From Lasiosphaeris hirsuta (Eukaryota; Ascomycota; Sordariomycetes; Sordariales; Lasiosphaeriaceae): a stretch of 64,000 nt of DNA. Positions 34,697 through 45,887 of the stretch are shown here, one piece after another (the stretch's first letter is position 1; every line of letters starts with the position of its first letter). Made by a program: the position numbers and the translations under genes. The stretch covers positions 1,984,001 through 2,048,000 of the forward strand of contig JAUKUA010000004.1 in assembly GCA_030549175.1 (NCBI GenBank), read 5' to 3'. The notes under the pieces are model-generated. The model was not told the origin of the DNA, made no database searches, and saw only the letters and a program-made list of their open reading frames with translations.

Positions 34697-36635
34697 ATGT
34701 CGGCCGAGGGCAAACAGTTCCACGAGAGCTCGTCCCACGAGCGCCTCGAGGGCGCCTACGAGTTGCGCAATGCCTCCCAGCTGGGTGGCACCTCCGCCGA
34801 TGACCAGGAGATGCGCATGTTGGGAAGGACCCAGCAGTTGAACGTCAGCACGCCTCTCCTGTCTGCCTCTCTAGAACTAAGATATTGACAAAGCTACCAG
34901 AGAAACTTCAAGTTTATCTCGACCCTGGGGTTTGCCTGTACCCTGATGAGCACTTGGGAGATCTCGTTGATGTGAGTGGTCCGCCGGTGTGGGCCAACTG
35001 GTCTGAATGGAGCTTGCTGACGTAGACTTCCAGGACGAGCTTCTTCTCTCTGCTCAATGGCGGAACGGCCGGCATGATTTGGGGCTACTTGATCGTATGG
35101 GTGGGCTATCTGCTCGTGTTCGCGTCCATGGCCGAGATGGCCTCAATGTAAGTTTAAGCTTCTGCCTTGCAGGGCTGATCGACACTGACGATCGATCCAA
35201 CGCAGATCCCCCACCTCTGGTGGCCAATACCACTGGGTTTCCGAGTTCGCGCCTGAGGGGTCACAGAGATTCCTTAGCTACCTCACAGGTAAGACAAACC
35301 CGAATCGGGACCGACCATTGGTACAGCGGACTGACGGATGTGTTGCACAGGCTGGGTCTCGGTACTGGGATGGCAGGTCGGCCTTGCATCGCTCACCTTC
35401 CTCGTGGGCACTATGATTCAGGGATTGCTGGTTCTCAACTTGCCCGACTACGTGTTCGAGAACTGGCACGGAACTCTCCTGGTTATCGCCATCACCGCTT
35501 TCTGCATCATCTTCAACACGTTCCTCGCCAAGCGTCTGCCCATGATCGAAGGGTTGGTTCTCATCGTCCACGTCCTAGGCTTCTTCGCCGTGCTCGTGCC
35601 CCTCTGGGTCCTAGCTCCCCGCGCTGACCCCAGCGTCGTCTTCACCGAGTTTCTCAACCTCGGCGGGTGGGAGACAAACGGCCTCTCCTTTTTTGTTGGT
35701 AAGTTACACCCCCCCACCCTCCACTAGATGCAGAAGCAGGAAATGGGGCTAACATAGATACCCAGGACTTCTCGGCCCCGTCTACACCCTCATTGGTGCC
35801 GATTCGGCTGTGCACATGGCCGAGGAGATCAAGGACGCGTCGATTGTCCTCCCCAAGGCTATAATGTGGGCTGCTACTGTGAACGGTAGTCTTGGTTTCA
35901 TCATGACCATCACCTTCTGCTTCACCCTCGGCAGCGTTTTCGACATAATCAACTCACCCACGGGATACCCCTTCATCGCTGCTTTCTACGGCGCCACTGG
36001 AAGCTATGCCGGTACCTCTATCATGACGGCCATCATTATTGTTAATATCACATCGGCCTGCATCAGCACCGTTGCTACCGTGTCCCGCCAAACCTGGTCT
36101 TTCGCTCGTGACGGCGGACTCCCATTCTCGAGCTTTATTTCTCACGTCAGGCCTGGCTGGAATATCCCGCTCAACGCCGTCCTCCTCACATTCACCATCA
36201 CAGCGCTACTATCCCTTATCAACATTGGCTCGGTCGTTGCCTTTCACGCGATTGGATCATTGGCAGTTAATGCCATTCTGGGAACCTATCTCATCTCGTG
36301 GGTGCAAATGCAGTCTTGCGATTTACAAACAGAAATGCTAACCTGAAAACCACAGCTTCTCCGTCCTCATCTTCCGCCGCTTCAAGGGCCCCCTCCCTCC
36401 CCGGCGCTGGTCGCTCGGCAAGTTCGGCCTTGCTATCAACGTCGGTGCAATCGCCTTCCTATTAGTCGTTTGGGTTTTCATGTTCTTCCCCCTGACCCCT
36501 GCGCCTACGGCCGACACGATGAACTGGAGTATCCTCATGTTCGGCTCCGTGATGATCTTCGCCGTTGTGTACTATTTCGTCAAGGGCAAGCACCAATACC
36601 AGTCGCCTGTCGATCTGGTAAAGAGAGAGGACTAG
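34697..36635 (+). CDS. APC-superfamily amino-acid/GABA/choline-type permease
   Basis: Seven exons (34697-34843, 34901-34971, 35034-35147, 35206-35288, 35351-35698, 35766-36297, 36356-36635) join in phase to give 524 residues. Family landmarks are RNFKFISTLGFACTLMSTWE near the start of helix 1, NGGTAGMIWGYL, SPTSGGQYHWVSEFAP, GADSAVHMAEEIKDASIVLP and SRQTWSFARDGGLPFS. Twelve hydrophobic helices are visible. These match the fungal Uga4/Hnm1-like branch, which imports GABA, amino acids or choline at the plasma membrane; substrate cannot be assigned. The ATG at 34697 (ATCATGTC) follows a CT-rich leader typical of strongly expressed fungal genes. Confidence 0.93.
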
Positions 36636-37309
36636 GGTGCCGCTCTTGGATTTGGAAAAGGGATGGAAAACTGGGAGCCGGTCCATGCGTCACGGTTATA
36701 CCCCTGTTGTTGATTTGATGCGACTTGTTCTCCATGTAAGAGTTTTGACGCTTTTTTTGCTGTAATTTGGTCACGATATGGGTGGCCTACCTATTTGAAG
36801 CCCCAGCTACATCCTAGGAAACGCATACCAAGCCAGCCAACAACGTAGTGTAACAATTACAAGCACAATTCCATGTGTGAAAATCGGAGCGAAGAATGTA
36901 CGATTGACGTCATCGCAATCTATGCGCCTCACAAGACATAGTGACATACTATTGAAGACTGTCCCGCAGCTTCACAGGCTGGTACTTTCACCGAGGACAG
37001 CAGCTTTTATCCATGTCGCCGATGGCAACGTCGGACCAAGACACCGTACGCCCAAGTTATTTACGTGACGTATCAACGGTAGTAATGCTTCATTACTCCG
37101 TTAATTCGAGTCCTCTCAGAAGATCACATCCTTCTTCAAGCCATCCGCACCAACAAACACGCAATCAATCTCGCTGTTCTCTGGCGCTTCTGTCTGATTT
37201 ATCTTCACAGGAGTCCGTAACACTCGACTATGCCAATCATCACTTTCTTACGTGTATGTCACCGGCCAAGCTCGTAGGGATTGTTGGAGGCTGTCAAGTT
37301 TAGTCATCA
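36636..37309. other. Intergenic region, no gene seen
   Basis: About 0.67 kb downstream of the permease with no coding signal. It should include the permease 3' UTR. Confidence 0.4.
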
Positions 37310-37430
37310 AAGGTCTTTTCAAACACGGAATATATCTTGTAGAACTCTGGAAAGGCCTTATGCAAGACTAAATATGCCTTTCGAAATACTGGAAACACCT
37401 GTTTTGATGCTGTAAGGGCCTGCTGACATG
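37310..37430 (+). repeat. Dispersed repeat, copy 2
   Basis: Matches the reverse complement of 22920-23040 by eye, best over the second half (GCCTTTCGAAATACTGGAAA, then TTTTGATGCTGTAAGGGCC). It lies next to decayed coding sequence. No terminal inverted repeats could be made out. Confidence 0.5.
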
Positions 37431-37558
37431 GGCGACGATGTTGAATGACTTGATACAAATTTATGTTTGGTCGCTCGCCTGGGGCAGTTTGGACGATCGA
37501 CTGGGGTCTATGCCATGTACAACATGTTCTAGGCCTACGGCAGCAGCTTCCACCGGCG

Positions 37559-38232
37559 TCAGATCGTCCACGATCGATGGGGCATCCTGCCCCCTAGATA
37601 ACAACAGCGGCCACACGAAGCAATTTTCCGTGGCACGCACCGGAGACGCTCTGGGATCTCTGGGGTATCATGGATAGGAAAGAGTTTGTTTTGGAGGAGG
37701 TAATCGAGCATCTCGTCGAGATCGTTAGGGTTCAAGCCTGCTGGAAAATCTTTGGTGCACTTCAGCCAGACGGTAGATGCAACAACCGCAACCATCCCAA
37801 CAGAGTTGATGAGGTCATCTCACCACGCCTCTTCCGCTTACCCACGTTCTTCGTGCCTTCTCCGTCTTCTTCATAGGGCTTCCACAGGAACTCTAGCTGA
37901 AAAGTATGGCGAGTACCTCCATGGGAGTTCCCGCCGGCAACGGAAGGTTGTAACTTGACATCCACCCCTTACAAAGCCCAAGCCCTCGTCCTCATCAACG
38001 GCACCTCAGCGCCATACCGCTCCCCGGAAACCGGGGCCTGGTCACGGGGACGCATTATTACTTCAAGCGCGAGTTTCACACGCTCCTGCTTGATGAGTGT
38101 TTGGCGTTGGAACGGCGCGGGCTTGCCAGTGGTGTAATGTATGAATGTGGCGAGGGGCGTGTTGGACGGGTGGCCGCAGTTGCGGACGGCACGGCGTAAG
38201 CATTGTGTAAGTCGGGCAGACTTTAATGGCAA
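37559..38232 (-). pseudogene. Decayed coding fragment, unknown family
   Basis: On the minus strand, 38232-37969 (FIHYTTGKPAPFQRQTLIKQ) runs into a TAA at 37971-37969. The same frame then continues (RHTFQLEFLWKPYEEDGEG). Near 37822 the protein-like reading moves to another frame (VAVVASTVWLKCTKDFPAGL, NPNDLDEMLDYLLQNKLFPI), as a one-base indel would cause. The stop plus frameshift suggest a dead gene. A plus-strand frame here (HYYFKREFHTLLLDECLALE) also looks protein-like, so even the strand is uncertain. No family is recognised. Confidence 0.3.
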
Positions 38233-38868
38233 GTGCTTTGGGCGGACGGATAACAGACGGGCAAGAGCGGATGTCGGGGAGGAGGAGAGGGATGATATGG
38301 AGCGTGTTTGGATGCTGTAGATTTGTTTCGTACATAGTATGGGCAGGAGAGGAGGTATACGTACTTTCCCCGTGAGAGGCAGTGGGGGGTGAGCTGTGAT
38401 CGGGTCGATATGGTGTTTGTCTCCAAGGTGTTGTAGGAGGCAGGGAAGGTGCTGCGGACGGTAATTCCGGATACGCCTGAGGAACGTGGACCCAGTGACT
38501 ATGTCCCTGTTTGGGTTGAGCTTAGGCTCGGGCCTTGACTTCCATGGATGGCCGGAACTCTAGATGACAAAGGTTGCATATCGCCTAGTAAAGGAAGGCG
38601 CGCCTAACGTCGTCGGACCTTAACTACCTAGTGCCATATTTGGCAGGAGCAAGTTCGTTATTGATATCGTCTCGCTTGGGTTGACCAAGGTCTGGAAAGG
38701 GCAAACATATTCCACAAATTCCCAATTCGCGAGAGCAGTGCAAGTTGGTTTGAATTTGCCAAATTCATCGTTTCCTTCAAAGTCCAGATTCCCATCAAGT
38801 CGTCTGAATTACCTTCAAAATATCTAGCTGAATTCTGCCGACAAGTTAACATTCACTGCACCGTCACC
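38233..38868. other. Intergenic region, no gene seen
   Basis: Upstream of the secreted protein at 38869. No ORF or repeat supported. Confidence 0.4.
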
Positions 38869-39696
38869 ATGCGTCTCATCAAGAGCTTCTCGATCTTTCT
38901 GGTCAGCGTCCTACTTGCTACCACTGCACTTGGTGAGCTCGTCAAGGTCACTCGGTAAGCTCCCCCAGTAACCACAGTAATAGCTGTTCCTTTGGCCCCG
39001 TCTAACCAAATACACAGACCCATCCATGATAATGGGAGAATTTTCGGTCGTAGTGTCAAGGGAGGCGATCTTGGCACCGATCCAGGTATCGCGGCCGACA
39101 AGTACAAGGAGTACTCGTCCAAGTACTGCAGCAAACCCGCAAAGAAGGGAGACAAGCGAGACGTGGCGATTGCAGATGAAGCCCAGCACATGACTCTCTG
39201 GGCTCGCGCCGCGCCGGCCGGCTTTGCTGAAGTGACAGCGGGTACGGGCAAGAGCCGCAAGGTCTCGGACAACCCCCCAGGCCTGTGGTCGGACCAGTTT
39301 GGTACCTGCCCAGGCGTCGTTGTCACGGGAAAACCGGGAAAGAAAGGAGGCGTCACTAGGTTTTTGTACCACTTCAGCCTGGGATCTGAGTGGTCTGAGC
39401 TCCGCAGCGATTGGGAGAAGTTTGCTGAGGCCGTCAATCGCGAGAAGATGACAAACATGAAGGGCTATCTTTTCACTCCCGACACAAGCTCGACCAGCCC
39501 GGAAATCTCTGGAGATCCGTTCATGGTGGACATGGCGGCTGACTTGGAGAAAGCCTACACACGTCTGCGCCTGCAACTTCAATACCTGATCGGCACCGCC
39601 CCCACTCGCCTCAATCATCCCTTTGGTGGCACTGGCATAATGAAGGTTGATGCCAAGAACGTGGTCATGACCTCATATGTGCAGCCCAAGTTGTAA
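38869..39696 (+). CDS. Secreted protein with possible Cys-His (CheD/deamidase-like) core
   Basis: Two exons, 38869-38954 and 39018-39696, join in phase 2 across a 63-bp intron and give 254 residues. The first 22 or so residues (MRLIKSFSIFLVSVLLATTA) form a clear signal peptide. The mature protein has just two cysteines early on (KYCSK and FGTCPG). A hydrophobic strand after the second (Cys126, GTCPGVVVTG) and a histidine 21 residues later (His147, RFLYHFSLG) resemble the Cys...His arrangement of CheD-type glutamine deamidases. That resemblance is weak and is inference only. No neighbour clarifies the role. An alternative view is a plain uncharacterised effector-like protein. Confidence 0.75.
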
Positions 39697-40503
39697 CTCG
39701 GCAGTACTCATCGGAAGTCGGCGGATAAGGCAGCTTGTTGTGATAGCGATAGACAGGTACGCTCTTCGTCAATGGATTCCTTGGCTGTGACTTTCAGTGT
39801 GTGTTGATACACCATGGTCACCTTGGTACCTACCAGTATAATAATAGTACGCGGAAAGGCGAAAGGTGCACATGCGGTTGGGCAGGGCAATCTTCTAGTT
39901 CGCGGTCCACCTTCTGAAGGGTCTGCTCATCTTCGGAGAATTGCCTCGGATTTCGGAATCATATAGAGATCTGCTCCAGCTTCTTTTCTCCCCTCTAAAG
40001 ATTGAGTCAATTGAGTCTTTGGGGCCTTCTGAGTTTCTACTTTTGAAATTGACGAAACATACTATACTAATTGGTGTCAGCCAAACCTGGGATTCCCTCA
40101 GACCTTTAAGAGGAGTATTCACGACAGGCTCAGACATGCCGCGAGTTGAGCGCTGAGCAGGGGCAGGCAACCATCAGCCGATAATCGTAAGTCATTACGG
40201 CGATACTACCTCTTCCAGAACCGGACGCATGCCTTTTTCGGGTGGTGGCTGGAGCAGGGGAGGTTGATGGGCCAGAGCCCGGCATGAGCGGGTCGAGCTC
40301 CCGGGCCCAAATAAGCCGAGAACTGGATGTGTTTTCACCCTGTACCCCAGGAGCCGCCCACACCGGTATTGGCCGTGCAGACCGAGACCCCGCACGGCGC
40401 ACGCCGTGTTAAATTCCTCCCACGATTTCCCTTTGGACTCCCATGTCTGTAACTAAAGAGGCTCGCCGTCTTGGGTGACTGTGACTGACCGCTGCTACGT
40501 AAG
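39697..40503. other. Intergenic region, no gene seen
   Basis: About 0.8 kb. It should contain the methyltransferase promoter. ORFs on both strands look random. Confidence 0.4.
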
Positions 40504-42021
40504 ATGGGCGAAAGGGGAGAAGCAAGCCGGGCAACCGATGGCCTGATCGATGTAAGCCGAATCTTGAAGCATCCGATGTATTTGGTTCTGACTGATGTGC
40601 TCTCATCCAGGTGGACAGCGATGATATCATAGAAGACAATCTGTGAGTCGCCACCCTTCCAAATGACTAGCTTCAAGGTGCCGGACTAATAATATATGTC
40701 CTCTTCTGCAACGAAACAGCTCAAGTTATGGGACGTCTCTGGCATCTAGCGTTGTCGACTATCCCGTCGAACATGGTCGTCGCTACCATGCTTTCAGATC
40801 AGGAAGTGAGTTGGCGCTATTAGACTCGAATAGCAAGCAAAACTATGGTACATACTAATGTCGCTAGGATACTCGCGGCCAAATGACGAGGTATAGTATT
40901 GCCGTATGCAGGGATGCAGTTTGGCTCAAATAGAGACTGATATTGTAGAGCTTCAGCCCGAGATGGAACGCCTCCTCCTCCTCCATGAGATCATGACTCG
41001 CGCCATAGGCGGGCTGTATCTGGCTCCAGTCGACAAGGAGAAAACAAAGCGCGTCCTGGACATCGGCACGGGAACAGGTGTTTGTAGGGGCTTGCAATGG
41101 TTGACAATAGACTGACTAATATTACAGGCGCTGACATGTAGCAGGGGCAATCTCGATTGCCGAAGAGTTCCCTAACGCCACGGTAAATGGAACCCCCCGA
41201 AACTACAAGACGGAACACCTGCAACTCTTGGAATCTCGGCCCAGTGGATGCTAATGCACATATCTAACCACCCTGTGATAGATTATCGGAAACGACCTCA
41301 GCGCCAACATGCCCGCCTTTGTCCCGCCCAACGTCAAGTTTGAGGTCGACGACGTCGAGAGCCCCTGGCTCGGCGAATCCAAGTTCGATTGGGTCTTCAC
41401 ACGATACATGGCCGCGAGCATCTTCGACTGGCCCAGGCTCGTCAGCACCATCCACGAGTCCGACTGCCCCTATACCATCAGTCCCCTGACCCCCGACTAA
41501 CACCCAGCTAGAAATCTCGCCCCCAACGGCTGGGCCGAGTTCCAAGACTTTGACCTCCAGTACTACTCCGACGACGCCTCCCTGCAGCCGACCGACCCGC
41601 TTCTTGTCTGGATCTCTAGTCTCCTAGACGCCGCCCGCACCCTCGGACGCGAGCCCAACCCGGGTTCCAAGCTGGCGGGTTGGGTCAAGGATGCCGGGTT
41701 CAAGAACATTGTACATAGGCGGTACAAGATTCCGATTGGGCCATGGCCTAAAGACCCGTTGCTCAAGGAAGTCGGGGCTTATAACCTGGCCCAGGTGATG
41801 GGCGGGTTGGAGGGGCTGTCGATGCGGTTGTACACCGGCGTGTTGATGTGGAAGGCTGAAGAGGTGCAAGCATTGCTGGCGAAGGTCAGGAGGGATTTGG
41901 CGGATCCCAAGATCCATGCTATGTTTGATTTGTGAGTTCCGCATCCTGGCTTCAGATGGAGACATACGTACTGATTTGATGTGTGTCTAGTCATGTTGTT
42001 TATGGCCAAAGGGTGGAGTGA
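40504..42021 (+). CDS. LaeA-like SAM-dependent methyltransferase
   Basis: Nine exons fit with consistent phases: 40504-40551, 40611-40642, 40720-40805, 40868-40890, 40951-41077, 41145-41182, 41282-41457, 41512-41931 and 41991-42021, giving 326 residues. Family landmarks are SSVVDYPVEHGRRYHAFRSG, PNDE, the SAM-binding motif I VLDIGTGTG, IIGNDLSANMP, VDDVESPW, LAPNGWAEFQD and the terminal FHVVYGQ. These match the large fungal LaeA-like/TAM group, some of whose members control secondary metabolism while others act on small molecules. The exon 4/5 junction uses an acceptor ending GTAGAG and is the least certain. No biosynthetic cluster genes lie nearby. Confidence 0.88.
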
Positions 42022-42029
42022 GATGCCCT

Positions 42030-42245
42030 GCAGTACGCCAGATAGCGTGTATGTGCGAATAATTACGCTGTTGCCGCCATTGGAGTTGCTTTATCTGGCT
42101 CATAGGCTCCTGGACACTCTTTTTCCTAGTCCGATCCCAAGTATCTCTCGCAGACCCGGTACAAGCTGAGTTCGGGGCCATCGCGAAGGACACTGGTGGC
42201 AGGTAGGATATCCTCGTGAGTAATCAATTGATGTCGGGCGGCCCG
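42030..42245 (-). pseudogene. Truncated relic of the membrane gene at 44156-45373
   Basis: Two blocks match the intact gene by eye. About 42036-42110 resembles 44122-44205 (CGAATAATTA-GCTG-TACCGCC-TTGGAGTTGCT and AGCTCCTGGACACTC). About 42140-42245 resembles 45100-45215 (CATCGCGAAGGACACTGG-GGCA-GTAGGATATCCTCGTGAGTAAT). Nearly 0.9 kb of the gene between the blocks is missing, so only the two ends of the matching stretch survive. It directly abuts the methyltransferase 3' end. Confidence 0.7.
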
Positions 42246-42329
42246 AATAGAATTGGCGGAAGGACGGGGGCACGCTTCCATGAGAGACATGGTAGTGACG
42301 CATTCCCTGACACTTTCGCAGCCCCTGGA

Positions 42330-42889
42330 CTAGGAGCCGATATAGGGCGTATCGTAGGGTGCAGCCCCCTGGGATCTCACGTGGGATGACCCAGCAGTCG
42401 ACCTCACACTTGGGATCTTTGATCTTGGTCTTTTCGCTGATTTCCCAGCTGCCACCGGCAATCGCATGGCTCTACTTGGTCGGGAGATAGTAGAGTATAC
42501 AATGTCAACCGTCTCGTCAACTTTGTTGTCGGACATGGCGGGCGCCTCGGCGACCTGAAGGAGATCGGGATACCTTCGCCACGCGGACAGGACGATGTTC
42601 GACACTTCGTGATGAAACCAGCTGGCGGCGTCTGACTCTGAAGCCATCCGCCAGCTGCGCGCGTTGGGCGGGGAGGCTCTCTCTCTCAACCGCAACTCAT
42701 CGTCACCGTACAGAGGGAGGAACGAGGACTCGGCATCGAACTCCGCCGACACAAACCCGTCACGTTGAACTTGGGTGCGGAAGCGAAAGTTGGAGATGGG
42801 TGGGTATTTGTCCTGCCAGCTTTTGAGGGAGGTGGTGTAGTACCGGCTTCGGGAAAGTATAAATCCGCCAAGCTCGGGCTCCTAGGCAC
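42330..42889 (-). pseudogene. Frameshifted fragment of an unknown fungal gene
   Basis: Reading leftward, 42889 onward gives MPRSPSLADLYFPEAGT and then, after a frame change near 42747, AEFDAESSFLPLYGDDE and ESDAASWFHHEVSNIVLSAW. The second part resembles the N-terminal half of an uncharacterised fungal family with a WFHNEVSN-like motif and VDIVYS ending. The frame closes at 42330 without the expected C-terminal part. It diverges from the kinase-like pseudogene at 42963, as if the two once shared a promoter. Confidence 0.5.
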
Positions 42890-42962
42890 GACCCGAACGA
42901 CCCATCAATTTTAGCGCGCCCCCGGCACGGCCACGGCGACTCTAAAACGGCCCGACACAGCC

Positions 42963-43710
42963 ATGGCCGAGACACAAAACTTCCCGTGCCAGGTATGAAA
43001 AGAGACTGGTGATTTAACACAAGATTACAATTCGCCTAGGTTCAGCTTGGCTTCCGCACCATTTCCGGAACTGGCCTGTTCATCGTCCCGGATCGCCATC
43101 ACGTCCTACCAACCACACTCTTTTCGACAATGCCGTCCATTGGCTCGCGAGCTGGCTTCCTTCGTTGGCCCAGCCATGGCTCAAAGCTTGGATTCCCACC
43201 CTGCTTCTCCCCCGTACCGTTGTCCTCGAGAAACTAAAACCGGGCTGGAACGCGCAATCTGACTAAGAGAAGAAAATATACCAACAGTGGAAGCCCCTGC
43301 AAGGACGTGTTATCCCGGTCTATTACGGGGGGAGTACGTGTGATGGGCGACGTGCGATCGTTCTTTTCGATGCTAGCGGAGTCGATCTCTACTCGGAGAA
43401 GTTCGGATCCGTCACCAAGTCGGCAGTCAAGGAGAAGCTCCAGCTTACCATCAGGGCCATCCTCGAGCTGGGCGTCGAGCCGGCGGACCATAGTCCTAGG
43501 AACTATCGCATCGTCGGGGACGCAGCATTCGTTGTCGACTTTGAGGGTACGGCCGAGGTCGACCCAGAACAGGTCGAAGAGCTCACCGACGCGGTTGCTG
43601 ATAGCGTCGCGCATTGGGCCGCCTTCTACCAGAAGCATAGCGCAGCTCAGGCGACACGGCATGGCCATCAAGCCGCAACCCTGGCTGGGTTCTCGAATCC
43701 CCCGACCTAG
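42963..43710 (+). pseudogene. Broken protein-kinase-like gene
   Basis: A 30-bp first exon (MAETQNFPCQ) and a GT..AG intron (42993-43039) lead into VQLGFRTISGTGLFIVP. A one-base frameshift in a T run near 43113 is needed to continue as FDNAVHWLASWLPSLAQPWL and EKLKPGWNAQSD. A TAA at 43264 then interrupts the frame, which continues as KKIYQQWKPLQGRVIPVYYG, AIVLFDASGVDLYSEKFG and ELGVEPADHSPRNYRIVGD. These match the hinge and the HxDxxxRN-like loop of small kinase-like/APH-like fungal proteins, with DHSPRNYRI in the catalytic-loop position and VVDFEG as a DFG-like motif. Two lesions make it a pseudogene. Confidence 0.65.
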
Positions 43711-43784
43711 ACAAACCCCACCTCTCGACCTCATACGCCGCGTTTCCCCGCCGTGTCGTCCAAGAACACCGTCTCGCCACGACA

Positions 43785-44110
43785 TAATACAAGGCAGATT
43801 CCCCGTCTCTCAGGAGCTGAAGAAATCGCGAGGGGAAGAAATTACCGACGTGTTTCATACCAGGCTTTTCTATATGAAGAGAGTGAATAGGTAATGTGTC
43901 GGGAAGCCGGGATGCCGAGAAAAACGACAGTAACTGACTAATAATGAAATGGCCAGTGAAGAAGGCGGAAACGCTCAACTCGCTTGTGTTTCAGGACAGG
44001 CACTTGAAAGTGTTTCTAGCGGCATCACTCGGTAGATTATCTTGGGTTCGAGTGTAAGATTGGAGATGAACTCCGAATCCAGCAGAGTAAGCCGCGTCGC
44101 TTGAAGGGTC
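43785..44110 (+). pseudogene. Truncated relic of the protease-like gene at 45888-49943
   Basis: Aligns by eye with 48050-48940. First, TCTCAGGAGCTGAAGAAATC matches the segment near 48083-48105. Then, after about 0.6 kb missing, CTTTCTATATGAAG-type sequence and an exon-3 match follow (VKKAETLNSLVFQDRHLKVF against the intact VKNAESLDSLVFQDGYLRVF). The copy then has a TAA in place of a codon within the intact FECKV region. It ends right where the intact unit's homology begins (about 44115). Confidence 0.7.
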
Positions 44111-44155
44111 CTATAGTACGATGGATAGCGTGCCCGCGCACGAATAATTATGCTG

Positions 44156-45373
44156 CTACCGCCCTTGGAGTTGCTGAACTAAGTCGATAAGCTCCTGGAC
44201 ACTCATGGTAATGGTGTCGCCCCCATTGGTAGAAACAGGGTCCTTCCAGGCTTTCCAGGCAACCCATGCTTGGAAGGCGGCTAGGCCAAGGCTCAGTATG
44301 CCCACGACAATGGTGATCAAAAGCGCAGCCAGCGCGACGGCAAAGGCATTGCTTTCGGATTTTTGCCACTGCATCCAGCGCTCGAACTTGTTTCGCGGTG
44401 GAGGATTGAGAACAAAATCATGTAGGACTGCGAGCCGCTCTCCCCAGTACAGGTACTCGAGATCTTTTGCGTCGTCGGAGGTTTTGTAGCCATCGGAATT
44501 GGTACAATCCTCGTCAAACCCGGCTTTGGCGATGAGGCGCTCTAGAATAGAGGTCGACTTATCATCATCAAAGTTGAAAAGTATTGCCAGGATGGAATGA
44601 AGCGTCTCGACAATCAGACGGGCTGGAAGGCAGCCGCTGGTGGCAGAGTGAGCGGTCCGACGACCATGGTCATAAGAGGCCGGGTGGAGCTATTACCTTT
44701 GGAGACAGGAGAGTAAATCATCCTCCTTTTTAGGACCTCTCTCCTGCAAACGGTTCAGGTGCGCTTTGAGGAATGCGGTATAGTGGAAAATATATAGGGT
44801 TGGGCCATCCGGATGCAGGGGATCTAAATGCAGGTGGCGAGAGAGGTTGTCAGTGCCCCTGAAGGATAGATGAAACCTGGCTTTGAGCTTCCAGGCCTTC
44901 ATGGCTTTTTGCTTTTCCATGGCCCTTTTCACAGAGGCGGATACACCGAGAGATTTGGGGAGGCATTTGGAGACAAAATCAACAAAGCGCTCCTCCGGCT
45001 GCCAGCTGAAAGAGTCGCCTTGGCCAGCACAGTCTAACATCAGCATGGCCCGAGTAGACGCAAGAATCCTCAGTTTCAGCTGCTGGGCGGATTGCTTTTT
45101 GCCCAGCTTGGTCCCGAGTTTCTTGCAGGCCTGGTCCAAGGTGAGCTCGGGTCCATCGCGAAGGACACTGGCGGCAAGTAGGATATCCTCGTGAGTAATT
45201 GGTGTCGGGTCGATTGATTCGGGCTCCTCAACCTGCACGATATATGCATCGCCGCGGGCGAGCAGAGCATCGATCACCCTGAAGTACGACGCTAGCGGTT
45301 GCGTGGTTGTGCCGAGCAGCTCGGCTGCGATTTGGGCGCGGTAATCCGGTTCGTCTCGCGTTCCTCGTTCCAT
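44156..45373 (-). CDS. Uncharacterised fungal protein with C-terminal membrane anchor
   Basis: Two exons on the minus strand, 45373-44697 and 44636-44156, join in phase 2 across a 60-bp intron and give 385 residues. Residues 1-225 are soluble and helical (ITHEDILLAASVLRDGPEL, LRILASTRAMLMLDCAG). The second exon starts with the widely conserved fungal segment GCLPARLIVETLHSILAILF. A strong transmembrane helix (FAVALAALLITIVVGILSLG) lies near 325-350, preceded by YWGERLAVLHDF and followed by a short Gln/Asp-rich tail. Domain order matches a large unannotated fungal family. The start at 45373 is preferred over 45514, because the upstream codons cover a tandem repeat. It is divergent from the protease-like gene 515 bp away, and both have a decayed copy next door. 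Confidence 0.75.
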
Positions 45374-45390
45374 TGCTTGTGGGCACTCGG

Positions 45391-45434
45391 GATGAAATGT
45401 GATGGCATGAAATGTGATGGGATGAAGTGGGAAC
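45391..45434 (+). repeat. Short tandem repeat, 15-bp unit x3
   Basis: GATGAAATGTGATGG is followed by CATGAAATGTGATGG and a third, diverged copy. It lies in the leader just upstream of the membrane gene's chosen ATG. Confidence 0.7.
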
Positions 45435-45887
45435 AGAAGGGGGCACCTGCGCAGTTTGATCTGGCTGCCTTGGAGAAGTCCCATGGGACTTGGGCTTGTA
45501 CACAGGCCGGGCAACGCGTGGATGGGGGTGCTTCCTGACGTGCATAGTGCATTCCAAGTTCCAGCTCTTCACCTCCATGAAAAAGCCACCACCCGCAGCC
45601 ACCACCAGCTGGATGGCTATGCTGCCCAGAGCCTTGTCTGAGGGGTATCATGTTTTCCGCTTTGCACTCTTCACCTCTCGGCGCTTCTCAGCTCTGCCCA
45701 TGTTGGAAACACGCCCGCTTGGAAACATCATGTCACATTCTAAACGCGGCACCATTCCGATCCCTGATTGATGCGCTGCGAATGGCCGCCGTATCCTCCT
45801 CCCCCTCTGGCAACACCGCGCGACGCGTGCGCTCAGGCAAAAACAGCTCTCCTCGATGCCAGGACATCCGCATTTTCGATATCTCAA

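Noticed and set aside
40504..42021. Secondary-metabolite cluster around the LaeA-like gene
   Set aside because: No polyketide synthase, peptide synthetase, terpene cyclase, P450 or cluster regulator is nearby; LaeA-like genes are often solitary.
43234..43785. 183-codon minus-strand ORF over the kinase-like pseudogene
   Set aside because: The plus strand carries recognisable kinase-like motifs in this stretch; the minus ORF is antisense.
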